Shown here piece after piece: positions 23,467 through 34,700 of a DNA stretch of 64,000 nt. The notes beneath the pieces were generated by a model. The model worked only from the letters and a program-made list of their open reading frames with translations, did not search any database and was not told the DNA's origin. Numbering within the stretch: position 1 is the first letter of the stretch; the number at the start of each line of letters is the position of its first letter. This DNA comes from Pristionchus mayeri (Eukaryota > Nematoda > Chromadorea > Rhabditida > Neodiplogasteridae): NCBI GenBank assembly GCA_036245805.1, contig BTRK01000005.1, positions 33,337,469 through 33,401,468 of the forward strand, in the 5' to 3' direction. The position numbers and the translations under genes were made by a program.

Positions 23467-24464
23467 ATGAGCTACCCTAGGTATGATGGCTGGGTCGGAG
23501 TCGATTTCCATTCTAAGTTCATCAATTGCATCGAAACCCGTTTCCATCCAAACCAGCCCTTCATACTTCAATTTTATCACAAGAATGAGGAGTTTATTTC
23601 GGATATTCCCGTGTATGGAATCGATGCCAAAACTGGTGAGTAGCGGAACCTGGATGCCATACAAAATATTGAGTTGGAAGTCGTTTTACAGGCCAGATTC
23701 GTGTAAACGTTCTGATGGCTGCAAAGGCTTTGATGAAGGCAATTAAGGTGGGTTCCGAATAATATTCATCAACGGGACATTACAATATAAATTCAATATG
23801 TTCGTTTGGAGAAAAACATGTTCACCTTCCACACTATTGCTGACTACTTTAGGGCAATCCGGCTTTTTTTTTAATTTCGAAAATATTTTTCAGAATGCGC
23901 AAGGTCGAAAAGCGATGGATGTATTGTATGAGCACATCGGACAATCGCAGGTAAGATAAATGCATTTTTTCTAATTTAAATTAATCAATAGCAAACCTTA
24001 CAAGTGTAATTTAAGGCCAATGCGTATTATCTATAAACAAACATTAGATTGACATATCGTGCCATTCTTAAAGCAATCGTTGCAGACCGTTTGCATGAAC
24101 TGCCAATTCAAGACGTGCGATCGTGATGGATTCATCGCCCATTTCTTGAGCTACCGCCACGTCAAGAAGGTTGACGAGAAGCTGAAGGAGAGTGAAGGGA
24201 AGGTGGATCGCGTAAGTCGATTGAGTAAAGACTTCTGTTGATACAATTAGATGTAATTCTTTAGCTTACTGGTAACGTTCCCACCACCCAGAGAAATATT
24301 ATCTTGACGATTCTAATATAGCATGGCTTGATATTTACCTTTTATCCTTTGCGTCAATGGAAATGGCTAAGTGAGGCAATGTGAACTGCTCTTTGTAGAG
24401 CTTAACCATCTGCGATGATATGAGTCTACTCGTGAACGTCTTCATGAAGGATCTCGTCGTGTGA
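23467..24464 (+). CDS. Unrecognised small protein with a matrin-like C2H2 finger (~157 aa model)
   Basis: Exons 23467-23635, 23692-23747, 23894-23950, 24086-24211 and 24399-24464 (TGA) join in phase. The N-terminal block (MSYPRYDGWVGVDFH, RFHPNQPFILQFYH) has no family I can name. The finger CMNCQFKTCDRDGFIAHF with HVKK resembles the one in the preceding gene. The ATG at 23467 was chosen because the reading frame opens just upstream; alternatively an acceptor at 23480 could join an upstream exon (23246-23293), making this the 3' end of the preceding gene. The last exon and its 3' flank have a decayed copy near 26190. Confidence 0.5.
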
Positions 24465-24745
24465 GAGCAATCGAGGAGAGATCAGAAACAAGAAATATCG
24501 ATCGAATTAGTCTTTCTGTTATCTTTTTTCCTGTCGTATCTTACTGTTAGGCTTCGATGTTGCATAATTTGACTTGTTTTACGTTGTCTTTATCTCTACC
24601 TCAACTTCTTTTTCTTTACCTCAAAGTATTTATCTCTACCTCAAACTTAATGCCAGCATAAAATTGTTTCTGAAAAATTACTACAATGGAGAACATCCAA
24701 ATTTTTAATCTCAAAGTTGTGCAGGCGCATCTCGCACCATGGTGG
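24450..24745. repeat. Segment duplicated at 26190-26470
   Basis: The final exon region and 3' flank (gatctcgtcgtgtgagagcaatcgag..., then gcataaaattgtttctg...) recur diverged at 26190-26470 (gatctcgtcgtaagagtgcaatcgag..., then gcataaaactctttctg...). The two copies flank the TTR gene. The rest of 24465-24886 holds nothing else I can identify. Confidence 0.55.
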
Positions 24746-24886
24746 TTAATATTTATTGACAAGGTGCATGAAAATTCTTTTTTTATATAAGAAACTAATA
24801 GACAAAATGAATTGTAAATGTTATGCTTCAATTATGAGAAACATTATATAATTATTTATCATGATAGCTATTTTTGCCATTCAGTC

Positions 24887-25705
24887 TTAGTATCCCAAGA
24901 CGGAGTTGACTTCGAAGGTCTTAATTGCGTTGGGATACTCGAACGTATACTCCTTAGGAACGTCGATTCTCGTAGAGTAAAAGTCTTCGTTCTTGAATCC
25001 CTCGCATCTAAATTCATAACATCACTTGAAATTTTCAAAAAGAAGCTTACTTCTTACGAAATTCCTTGTTGTCACAGTTCTTTGCTTCATAGCAAGGCCA
25101 ATCGATTTTGACGTAGAATTTGTTCAAACACTGAAGAATTAAAATATTGATGAGAGAACATGTATCGTGGGTACCGATGGGAGCGACATGTATTCATACT
25201 CAGTGCCGTGTACGGTGAAGTGGCCATCCTTGTTTGTGGTGACAGTCTCCTCTTTATCGTCGCCTGAGGAAGTAATATTTGAGTATTACGTGGAGATGAA
25301 GGAAACCTTTTTTCTTCTTTTCACTCTCTAGAGAGGGCTATAAATATACGGCTCTTGTGCTGAAGCCCAGACCGAATAGGAGAGGATTTAGGTTAGGATA
25401 GATATTAATGTAGAATGGAAACAATCATTCTAAAAATATCGGCAATCTTAAGACCGACGATATGAATTGATCACTCATGTTCATCGAAACGCTTAAAAAA
25501 GGCATAGAAATTGGGTCGGTCTGGGCTTCAGAGCACAAGAGCGGAATATACCGTAATCCGAATTTCGACGTTTACTGACTGGCCAGATATCACAGATATC
25601 ACAGCTGTCATCCTCCCACATCGTGACTTCGGCGCCCTGGATTTTGTGGACGCGTTCCACTCCGCCCTCCTTACGCAGACACCTTACAGTGCCACTCGCT
25701 TTAAC
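24887..25705 (-). CDS. Transthyretin-like (TTR) family protein, 5' exon not identified
   Basis: Nematode TTR-like proteins are small secreted beta-sandwich proteins, several linked to signalling or apoptotic-cell recognition; the role of this member is unknown. Minus-strand exons: 25705-25576, 25263-25175, 25130-25051, 25007-24887 (TAA), all in phase. Family features: VKASGTVRC at the first strand, VTMWEDD, then TTNKDGHFTVHGTEYE (the usual TDSDGRFxLxGTExE block), and a late pair of Cys in CLNKFYVKIDWPCYEAKNC. It ends EVNSVLGY. The model starts right at the first beta strand in phase 0, so a first exon with ATG and signal peptide is expected upstream (above 25706), but I could not pick it out. 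Two extra Cys (DDSCDIC) sit where many members have none. Confidence 0.8.
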
Positions 25706-27561
25706 CTGTGATTTGCAAACATTTTTTTGGCATGATGCCAGAACCACTCGACATTGGTGAGAGAGCATGCAAACTGAAGAGTGTCTCATCTCGTTCTCCA
25801 CGCCCTCTCAATATCAAATGCTACTGTTTCCTAATTGTGAATGATGGGTCGTTAATTCTTAAGTCTTATCCATATAAACGTAGGGACTTCATCTTACAAG
25901 TCAATAAGACTCACATCATATCTCGGGAGGGTCGGTCCTTGGCAAAGGGAGACGGAGAGGAGAGAGAGAAGGAGCAGAATGAACCGCATCGGAGAGAGGA
26001 AAAGGAAGAGAATGAGGGAGAGAAGGGAGGAAAGGAGACGTAAGGGATGGATTTGAATGTGAAATGAGATAGTAATTGCACGTAGACTTCTGATAGTGAG
26101 TGAAATGTCTCACAGGTATTTGAAAAGGAAAAGTTTATTGTGATTTAGCAGTAGACGACTAAATTCTGATCCGAAGGTTGTTCGCGTTTGATCTCGTCGT
26201 AAGAGTGCAATCGAGAAGAGATCAGAAGTCAATTCGATAAATAATTTTTGCTTCTTTCTGCTTCTTTTAACCAGCCTGTCGTCTCAAAGAATGTATTTTC
26301 TTGCACATGTTACTCACTGTGCGGCCATGAAGTTTGCATAATGCATATGATTGGCTTTGCACACATTATCTTCACCTCCAGCATAAAACTCTTTCTGATA
26401 AAAAATTACATTGAAGCTTATTCAACATTTAATTTCCAAATATTATGCACGCACATCATACCCTTTTTCTTCGACACTTCTTCCTTCTCCCTTCTTCAGT
26501 GAATAATATCTCTCGTATCGTGATGGTAAGTAAAGCATAAGTATAATTAAGTAAAATACCGCAGGGAAGGGATTAAACAGATGGAATGAGTGGAGGGGGA
26601 CCAGCCGATAGATATAATTGGTCTACTCTGGGATTAGCAGGTACAAACGTCTCTCTCACGACTAGACTGATCGAGAGAGTTCGGGAAACGAAGAGACGGT
26701 GACTCGAATTTCGAGCTCCACAAACGAGGACGAATCACATGACCTTTAGATCACCAGTATCACTGATTGTTAGTGCTGAGCGATGAAAGCTGATATTTTC
26801 TACCGTATCCACTTCTACAGTACCAGGGATCTCGCAAAGACAGCGTTTGCTAGCTGGCATGTGGTCAGAACACGCCAGGAGGGAGAGGAGAGGGGAGAGG
26901 GAGAGCAGAGAAGGAGAGAAGGCAAAGCGAGGGGCGGGGCCAGAACGCACTCGCACCACTGCTCTCTGCCCCGGCGTGACTAGAGAGCGCGAGGGGGATA
27001 GAGGGGCAGCGAGAGAAGACAGGATCGCACTATATTGCTCTCAGGGCCTTTCCTAAGACCCAGAGTCCACTTTTTGGAGAACCTTCCGGTTTGGAGGGTT
27101 CATAATCGATGGGAGGGAATTCACCTCAGGTGAATTCTCATTGTGAATACACCATTTTCACGTAGTTCCTGCTAGTATTTCATTACATTCTGGCGTACTG
27201 TTTATTCAATTCATTCGTAATTAAGAATCTGACAATTACTAATCGTTTATCAAATGACATAAGTTATGAGAAATAAATCATTGCAACGTCCGGTGATAAA
27301 TAATTGTTCGCGCAATAAATTATTAACTCTTCCAGGGAGCATAGTAAAGACAAATGTTGGCAATGGGAGAAGTTATTCTCGATCCCTCCGTCGATTGGAG
27401 ATTCGAAGTAGGAATGGAGCTGGAGGCGAAGGAGGATCCACTACCAATCGACTGCTCCCTTCTCGACGGCTCCTTCAGAGTTGTCGATTGACGGTAATAT
27501 TGAGTAATCCCGCAGTTCTCTTCCTTTGACGATTCTTGCAGTCTAATCCCGAGTTTGTGAA
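25706..27561. other. Region between the TTR and astacin genes
   Basis: It should contain the TTR promoter and first exon. It holds the decayed duplicate 26190-26470 and purine-rich low-complexity tracts (25960-26040 and 26870-27010). A minus-strand frame at 27323-27540 is rich in Ser/Thr but has no recognisable domain. No gene called. Confidence 0.5.
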
Positions 27562-30500
27562 CTAACGAGAAGCCCACCATTCTCTGCTCTCAGAGTGTTG
27601 CATTCTCCAAGTCCACGATCGTATCGATTTCGCCTTCCAATCACCCTCATTCTCCTCCTCATCCACCAATCCCGTGAAGGAGTTCACTACAATGCCTTCT
27701 GTTCCAAATGAAGAACTGCTCTTCTCACCCCTCGCATACTCGACTCTCATCGAATTGACTCGATCGTTCTGCGATCTCACCAGAATGAGCACCTCTTCTC
27801 CCTCACTCACCACAATCCATTCTTCATTGTTGCAACTGAAATACTTAATATTTAGAGTTCTGGACACGGAGTAAATGCGTCACTAGGTCGGATGATAACC
27901 GTCGAAATATAGTGCCCTTCCGTACCACTTTCGCTGTTTTTTCATACACTGTTAAGAAGTTTACTGCGAAAATGTTACGGAAGGGTTTTATGATTGGTTA
28001 TCATCCGAAAGAAATCATCCGAATTAGTGCTATATGAGGCATTTAGAATACCAAGTTCTGAATCCGGTCACTTGCATGTCCCTTCCGCTCTTCACTTCCA
28101 CATAATTCTCGCAAGTCCTCTTGCATTCGAACTCGACGCGGGAAAGTCGTAGGCGAATGTTTCCACCTTTTGCCTTGGAGTATTCATTTCTTCTCTTCTC
28201 TTGGTTCTCGTTGCGTGACGCCTCCTACCCACCTTTATCCTCCACACGCAGTCTCCACTTCCATTATGTTCAATCTCCTGCCACCTCCTTCCAGCAACCA
28301 ACTCCCTCGAACATTCTGAATAAGGGAAGTAGTGTGTAGTAGCAATAGAGTACGAGATGCGCACCTCCTGCAAGGCCGCTGCAGATGGCTCCTCCCAGTC
28401 CGTCCGGACACTTGCACTGCTGGCAGTTGTTTGGGTCGGGGTAGCCACCGTACTTGCACGCAAGTCGTATACCACCGCAAGCGTCTGCAGGAGGGACATT
28501 GAAGCAATCGTCTGACTCTCTTCAGTTTGCACACTATTTCATCTCTCTGATAGCCGAGAGAGCGTTCAAACTGGAGAGAGTCAGACCATTGCTCGGACAT
28601 TGGGAAGAAGAGAATACAAAGAGATATGAATTCGAAATCCGCAATAGCCATAATGCTTACCATTGCAGTACATTCGATTCATCTGTTTGATATCCACAAA
28701 CGATGGTTTTATCCTCTGCCCGATAGTGCTCTCGTAGCGGGCATTCACAGTTTCCATAGTAATTTTCCCTTGCCGAGAAGCGAAAGCCTGATAAAAATAC
28801 TCCCAGTGAGATTCGTATTTATCTCTTCATGAAATTCTATCCAACTTTGACATATGTTAAGAGAAGTGGTACCTCTGGTCCGTAATGCATTATTGAACCA
28901 AGATCATACGGCAGTCCCAAACTGTCCGCCTCTTCGAAACTCGATTTTAGGAAGTTCGATTCCATTCCAGAAGCCACGTATTCCCGTCTGGGAAAATATA
29001 TCTTCATCACCTTCCTTTGTTTGATTATTAGAGTGAGTAGAGCTCTTCTCACCGAATCCTAATGTACTGATCTCGATCAGGTCTGCTCTGTTCATGCCAG
29101 AATCCTAACGAGTGCGCGATCTCATGTCCGATAATGCCGGTCTACAAGACGACTTTATAGTCAGAAGTTTGATACTAGCAAAACGCACCGTTTCGCATCC
29201 GGTGCCGATCGAGATCATCTGAGATCCGCCCGTCTTTCCCACACTCGAGTAGCAACTGAACAGAATAGGGAATATCAGATTAGAGAACATGGGAAGGATA
29301 TTGGAGTGACGTAACTAGATGGAGGTGTATTTAAGGCCCCACTCACCCGCTTCCCTTGTAAAACAGCAGATGATCTCGTACTCCGTAGTTCTCATTGAAC
29401 CTCAAGCAGGTCTCGCTCTCCCACAGTCGGATTCCCTTGAGAATCTGCGCCTTCCAGTCAGCTGAAGAAATTCATACTCATCATTTCTCTCTCTTTCTCA
29501 TCAGATTGGGTCAATCAAGCCCACACTGCTGATGCCAACAAGGATTGAAGCCGCTTGAACTCGGAATTTTCTTCAGTGAAGTCGGCTTGCTGAGTCCATA
29601 CTCTATTCAGGAAGGGAACCCACCATCATCGTTGTCCTTGAACCGATAGGGAATCGATGAGGGCTTCCATCTATTGACCATGCCAGTGATCACTTTCCTC
29701 TTCGCCCGACGCAGTCTGCCGCCTCTCGCAGAGAGGATTCTGAGCAATCGCATTCCCTGATTCTTTCTCACAACACTAGGCCAGATGATCACTGCCGGAT
29801 GAAACCAAAAATTGAACTCTTCTGTAGAATTTCACAGTATGTTTCCACACTGTAAAGAAGTCTGCTGCGAAAATTCTGCAGAAGGGTACTATTTTTTGTC
29901 ATTATCCGAGTATAATCATCCGACCTAGTGCCCTTCTCCCACATCCTCACCCTTGCATCTGCTTGACTGTCAGTACGATGTCTGATTCGAACAATTGCGT
30001 GGCCAACTCTCGATTCTTGCCCATCTCACTGTCATCAAACATGGCAATCTGGTGGTGGAACAGGCCATATTTGGTAAAGATGCGAACAAGCAGAAGGAAT
30101 CTACCTTCTTTGGCTTATTCGAATCTCCTAAGAGGCTCTTGAAATCGTCAAGCATTCTCTGCACATTCCGATAGTTGCCATCGCGAGTCTGATGGACGGT
30201 TGAGAAGGATGAAATCTCACTTTGCAGCTGGGAATGCCGTTGAAGTGTTCAAATGATAGGCTCAGCGACATACGTTTGTCCACTCGTCATCGAGTGGTGG
30301 CAAGGATTCAATAGATGAATGTTCCCCCCTGATCAGTGGAGCTCTGAGCGAAGGAACTAGAAAAGGGGAGAAATCGAATGCTGTCTCTTGCCAGGATAGG
30401 AAGAGTGGCGATACTCTTCTCACTCTTTGGGAAGAAGAACTCACGACCGTGTAAATTTGGAGAATGAGAAGGTTGAGAGAACAACGCTCCTCCTTTAGGT

Positions 30501-30959
30501 CGAGAGGTATAAGTTTCACTTTCCGTGAAGCTGCGATCGGAATATGGATCAACGGTAAAAGTGGTAAAATCAGTCTCAAAATGATATCAGATTATTCGAG
30601 ATGAAATAATGCAAAGTACCTTTAGTCTGGGTGCGAACCAGTTCTCGATCCCGATATTTCTTCTGTTGATATCACTCTGGAAAGAATAAAAGTGAAAGAA
30701 CGGAAAGTGCACGATAATGAATGCATCACTTGAGCGAAAGGAAAAGTGCGTTCAACGTTTAATCAATTCGTTTACAATCAGTTCCATGCATCATGCATGA
30801 TCAAATACGAAAATACCTGTCCATTCCTATTTGAAGGAGCAAAGTTGGAGAAAGGATCAAAAATGTCGAATGACTGAAGGGAGAGATTAGAATGAAAAGA
30901 TTCGAAGAACTCACAAGTGTTGTAGGGAGAATAACTGACAAAAATATTAATGAACGCAT
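27562..30959 (-). CDS. Astacin zinc metalloprotease with EGF-like and CUB domains (~615 aa)
   Basis: Secreted astacins process cuticle, eggshell or matrix proteins; the exact substrate is unknown. Seventeen minus-strand exons join in phase: 30959-30915, 30873-30817, 30676-30620, 30574-30448, 30356-30274, 30227-30105, 30048-29951, 29775-29624, 29461-29347, 29255-29189, 29141-29053, 28987-28873, 28787-28661, 28484-28365, 28315-28233, 28173-28052, 27835-27562 (TAG). Order: signal peptide [15 protein letters not shown]; propeptide; furin-type site RRAKRK; catalytic domain with [18 protein letters not shown] (three zinc-binding His and Glu) and Met-turn SIMHY; a Cys-rich EGF-like segment ([16 protein letters not shown]); and CUB ([12 protein letters not shown]). 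No TSP-1 repeat follows, unlike the HCH-1/DPY-31 group, unless hidden downstream. The extreme C-terminus (after EYARG) is less certain. It is a nematode nas gene; orthology not assigned. Confidence 0.9.
27881..28029. repeat. CACTAGG-family MITE in an astacin intron
   Basis: It begins cactaggtcggatgataacc and ends gaaatcatccgaattagtg. The interior word gttaagaagtttactgcg matches the copy at 29774. It occupies 149 of the 216 bases of intron 27836-28051. Confidence 0.75.
29774..29930. repeat. CACTAGG-family MITE that forms most of an astacin intron
   Basis: Left end cactaggccagatgatca, right end taatcatccgacctagtg (inverted). The interior gtaaagaagtctgctgcg is shared with the 27881 copy. The host intron is 29776-29950, so only about 20 bases outside the element are intronic, and the element's left terminus, read on the minus strand as tctggcctag, is the splice acceptor. 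Confidence 0.85.
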
Positions 30960-31753
30960 CCAATTGAATGCAGACTTGTTAGAACTTATTTTCGTTTCGA
31001 GGATTGGGAGAATTGAGGGTGAATTCGCACACAAGAAAGGTCGCTTAACTCGTTCAAGGTGTAACAATCCCCTGCTTATCCACCCAACCTGGGAGATCAA
31101 GGAGTGATGAGAGGTGAAATGTTTTGCACTCTCGGTGAGATCTCTCAAGAATTTTTTTTAAAGAACCAGACAATTTGTTGGTTTTGCGTAATTCATTCAT
31201 CACAACTTATCGGAACTGCACCGAAGAAGTCTTTCAAACGTTCTCGCATAAAAATATGGGTCTCTTATCTCCCGACATTACCAGGAATAGCACATACTGC
31301 CTATTTTACTAATTGTAAGCACGAAAGTTCATGGTGGAAATGGTAAACGAGAAAGGATCGCCTACCGCTGAATCGAATACATATATCAAACTCGTGAAAC
31401 ATCAAATCAATTTCTCTATCCACTTAAGAATTACTACTGAATCATGAGTAGTATATTGTAACACCATCAACAATGTGATTACCCGAGGAAAATTTATCAA
31501 ATAAATTATGATTATACACTTTACATCAAATTCGTACAAGTTAAACCCGGAATATCGCAGGGGGAAACGAAAACTGTGGCCAGAAGGGGAATTTACTGAA
31601 CAATTGTAATGCTCCTTCTCGTAAACAAACAATCAATGCGCTTATTGAACTGTCAATAGAACAATAAATTACTATACAACTCGATTTACAATCTATTCCC
31701 CCATTCCTTTTCTGATCAGCGAGTAAGAGTGGAAAATGAATAGATTCCTTCTC
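30960..31753. other. Region between two minus-strand genes (astacin 5' and ARM-BTB 3' flanks)
   Basis: AT-rich sequence with no supported exon. It should hold the astacin promoter and the 3' UTR of the ARM-BTB gene; AATAAA on the minus strand is not obvious near 31700. Confidence 0.5.
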
Positions 31754-34700
31754 TCACACCGCAATCACCGAGTTGTTCTGGATGAATTGGGTGATCTTCT
31801 GGACGAATTCGTCGACCATCGTCGGCTCTCCCGCCATCGCAGCCATCGATTGGGAGATGCAGCAGTCGGAGGAGAATCGGAGAAGAGTCACCAGACACGC
31901 GGAGAGCACTCTGCAACGAGGATTTCATTCGTAGGGTAGTAGGAATAGGGGAGTGCGGACAATGAAGACAGCACTCTGATAGAGGGAGTGCACACGCAAA
32001 ATAGGCAGAGTGGAAACTGAAGGATGTGAAAAGAAACATTTTGTTTTCATTTCCTTGTCATTTTGAAGAAGAAAAATAGTGCAAATAACAAACAAGCACA
32101 CTCCCTATTTAGGGTTCCGAAAGTGAAACGTTTCCCTCGAGAGACGAGAAATGAAACTCAGGTCTCCTTTCATTCACGTCTCCCTCGGAGACGTTTCTCG
32201 GTCGAAAATGAGAGGGAGACGTGTCGAGAGACGTCTCTCTTCTTAATCGTAGTCAAATCTAATAAATTCCACTCAATATAATCGCTGAAACTCAACTAAT
32301 TTTGTCTTGAATCCCACTCAACTGCTCACAATAGTGATAAAATTGGGGAATGGAGAGACGTCTCTCTCGTTTCTCATTCAAGAAAGGAGACGTGGGAAAA
32401 GTAATATTAAAATGAGGGAGACGTGTCACGTTTCTAATTAAAAAAAGAGACCTCACTCTCTCCTTTGTTCGAGGTCTCCTCGAGTGAGTCAATTTCGGAA
32501 CCCTACCTGAATTTCGGGAGTCCCTATGATTTTGCGATTCAGGATCCCATGAAAGCCAAAGTGGCTGATCAACAATAGTATATCCGACTTGATTTTTCTA
32601 CCAAAATCACTCAATATCTCTAATCATAGACGTTACATTTGCCATCGGCTAGTGAATCTACTTACAGTATCCTCCTGGGCTACTGTAACCTCTACCGTAC
32701 TCACTTGTGATGGGCGTACAGCTGCAGGGCGAGGGGCAGGAAGTGGTGGAGGGAGGCGCCGTCGAGCAGCCTCCTCACGGGTCCGTGCGGGCCGAGAATC
32801 CATGCTGAGAGGGACGAGCAGAGGTACTTGTCCGCCAACTGAAACATCGATCAAGAGCGTTAGGACTACTAGAGGTGTAGAGGAGTTGTGTACGATGATA
32901 CTAGAAGAACTACAGTGAAAAATAATGTAAAAGTGATACATGGAAAGTTTGAGTTTCAGCGGCTACTCATCAGGCATAAAACTTTCAATTTCAGATTTTG
33001 CAACGGCCGAAGTTCCAAAAAAAATATTATTGCACAGCCTTTGACAAATCGCTAAATCGACCATTCATTGTCTCGAGGTGTTGAGTTTCATCGATAATTT
33101 AACTAGAGTTCTCTTATTGGAATCTTATTGGAATGAATTCCATCATTTTCATCTATGTTTCGCGTCCACTATATATATGATCTATATAGTGTACGTGGAA
33201 CATATATGAAAATGATGCAATTCATTCCAATAAGATTTCAATAAGAGAACTCTAAATTTAACCCAACACGGTCGCTTTCACAATAGTTGATACTTGAGTT
33301 GCGAATCCAAAAAAATCATTCTAGCTCTTGCACTAGCATTTATATTAACCGTCTTTCTCACTCTGATCAGGGCCATGCACGTCTCGACCCTCTGCACTTT
33401 GTTGCACAGACACACCGAGGGAGAACAATCGGCGAGGCAGTGGAGGAAACTGAAAGAGGGGAAGGGTCAGGCTCAGCTCTCTTTCTATTTGCATTTCAAT
33501 TTTCTTCCTTCTGAGGATGCATGAGCAATAATATTGCTAATGGAGAAACCTGGAAGAAGAACGGCGCTTAGTGATCGAAAAAAATTTTCCTGGTCACAAT
33601 GTACTCGGGGAAATTCGTCGCATCGACACTGTTCATTATTTCTAGCATTCCTCACACTCACACTGGTGGAATGAAGACTTGGATTCATATAGAAACCTAT
33701 TGCTGCTCGGTTTCACCGGAAGGCCCACAACGCCGTATTCCCTATTTTCTAGTCGCATAATTGTAGAACAACATCATCCGGGTAGGTCAACGACTCACAC
33801 TCTGAATTCCTCCGTCGTGCATCCCTCCTCGACCTCGTCGATCACGAATTTCCGCCTCCGCTCCCTCGACTCCACCATATCAGAGGAGAACATACCCTGA
33901 ACATCAATACGGAATGCATACAGTAACGACGTTGTGCGTTATATAGTAGCACTATCTGTGCTCTACAGTACTTATAAACTACCGTAACCCACATTGAAGT
34001 ACTCGCTGCCCTTGCGCAGATTGGCCAGAGCGATCTCGCCCAATACGTTGCCTGAACAAGTACCGTACTCCAGATGTTATCGATCAAAAAATCAATAATC
34101 GACTCCATTTCTACAGTACTACCTTGCGTATCCTCGAATGAGACCATGTCTTCCTCCTCGTTCACTTCCACTCCTCCTTCTCCCAATTCCTTCTCTCCTG
34201 AAGGAGTTGATGTACAAGGCGCGTCGAGGATTGTGATGACTTATCATATTTTGCGCTTTGCACAAAATCTAATCAAGTCACCATCCAAGTGATAAGCAAA
34301 AGTAATATTGACGAAGCGCTGATTCTTCTGGTTGTGAAAGTTTAATTATCAAGATGTTTACATTAGAATACAGTTCAAGACTATATCAAAACTGCAGCGA
34401 ACGGATAATATTGTAGAACACTCGAAGCTCAAGATCACACAGTTCGTATTATTTTCATTATCCGAGTTTACTATGGAAAAAATGAGCACCTTCCATCATC
34501 AATTTCACATCACTCGTATATAAGAGTGACTATCTGAGAGAACTGAGCAATTTCACCTATGTGCCGTACAGCAAAAAATAAAGAGTTGATTTTAAGATGC
34601 CCCTAGGGGTAACTTTTCACGTAGAGTTCGAAAATCGACCTTAGGAAGCCGTATCTCTGACACCTGATTTTATGTGGCGCGCCTCAACGCTGTCAGGAGA

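Noticed and set aside
25916..26113. Minus-strand Ser/Pro/Leu-rich frame as the missing TTR signal-peptide exon
   Set aside because: It derives from a purine-rich low-complexity tract, has no typical signal peptide and no suitable donor in the required phase.
33989..34051. Donor at gtg|gttacgg for the ARM-BTB exon 34051-33993
   Set aside because: It gives phase 1 and a stop in the next exon; the donor four bases earlier (aat|gtgggt) joins in frame and restores the BTB motif.
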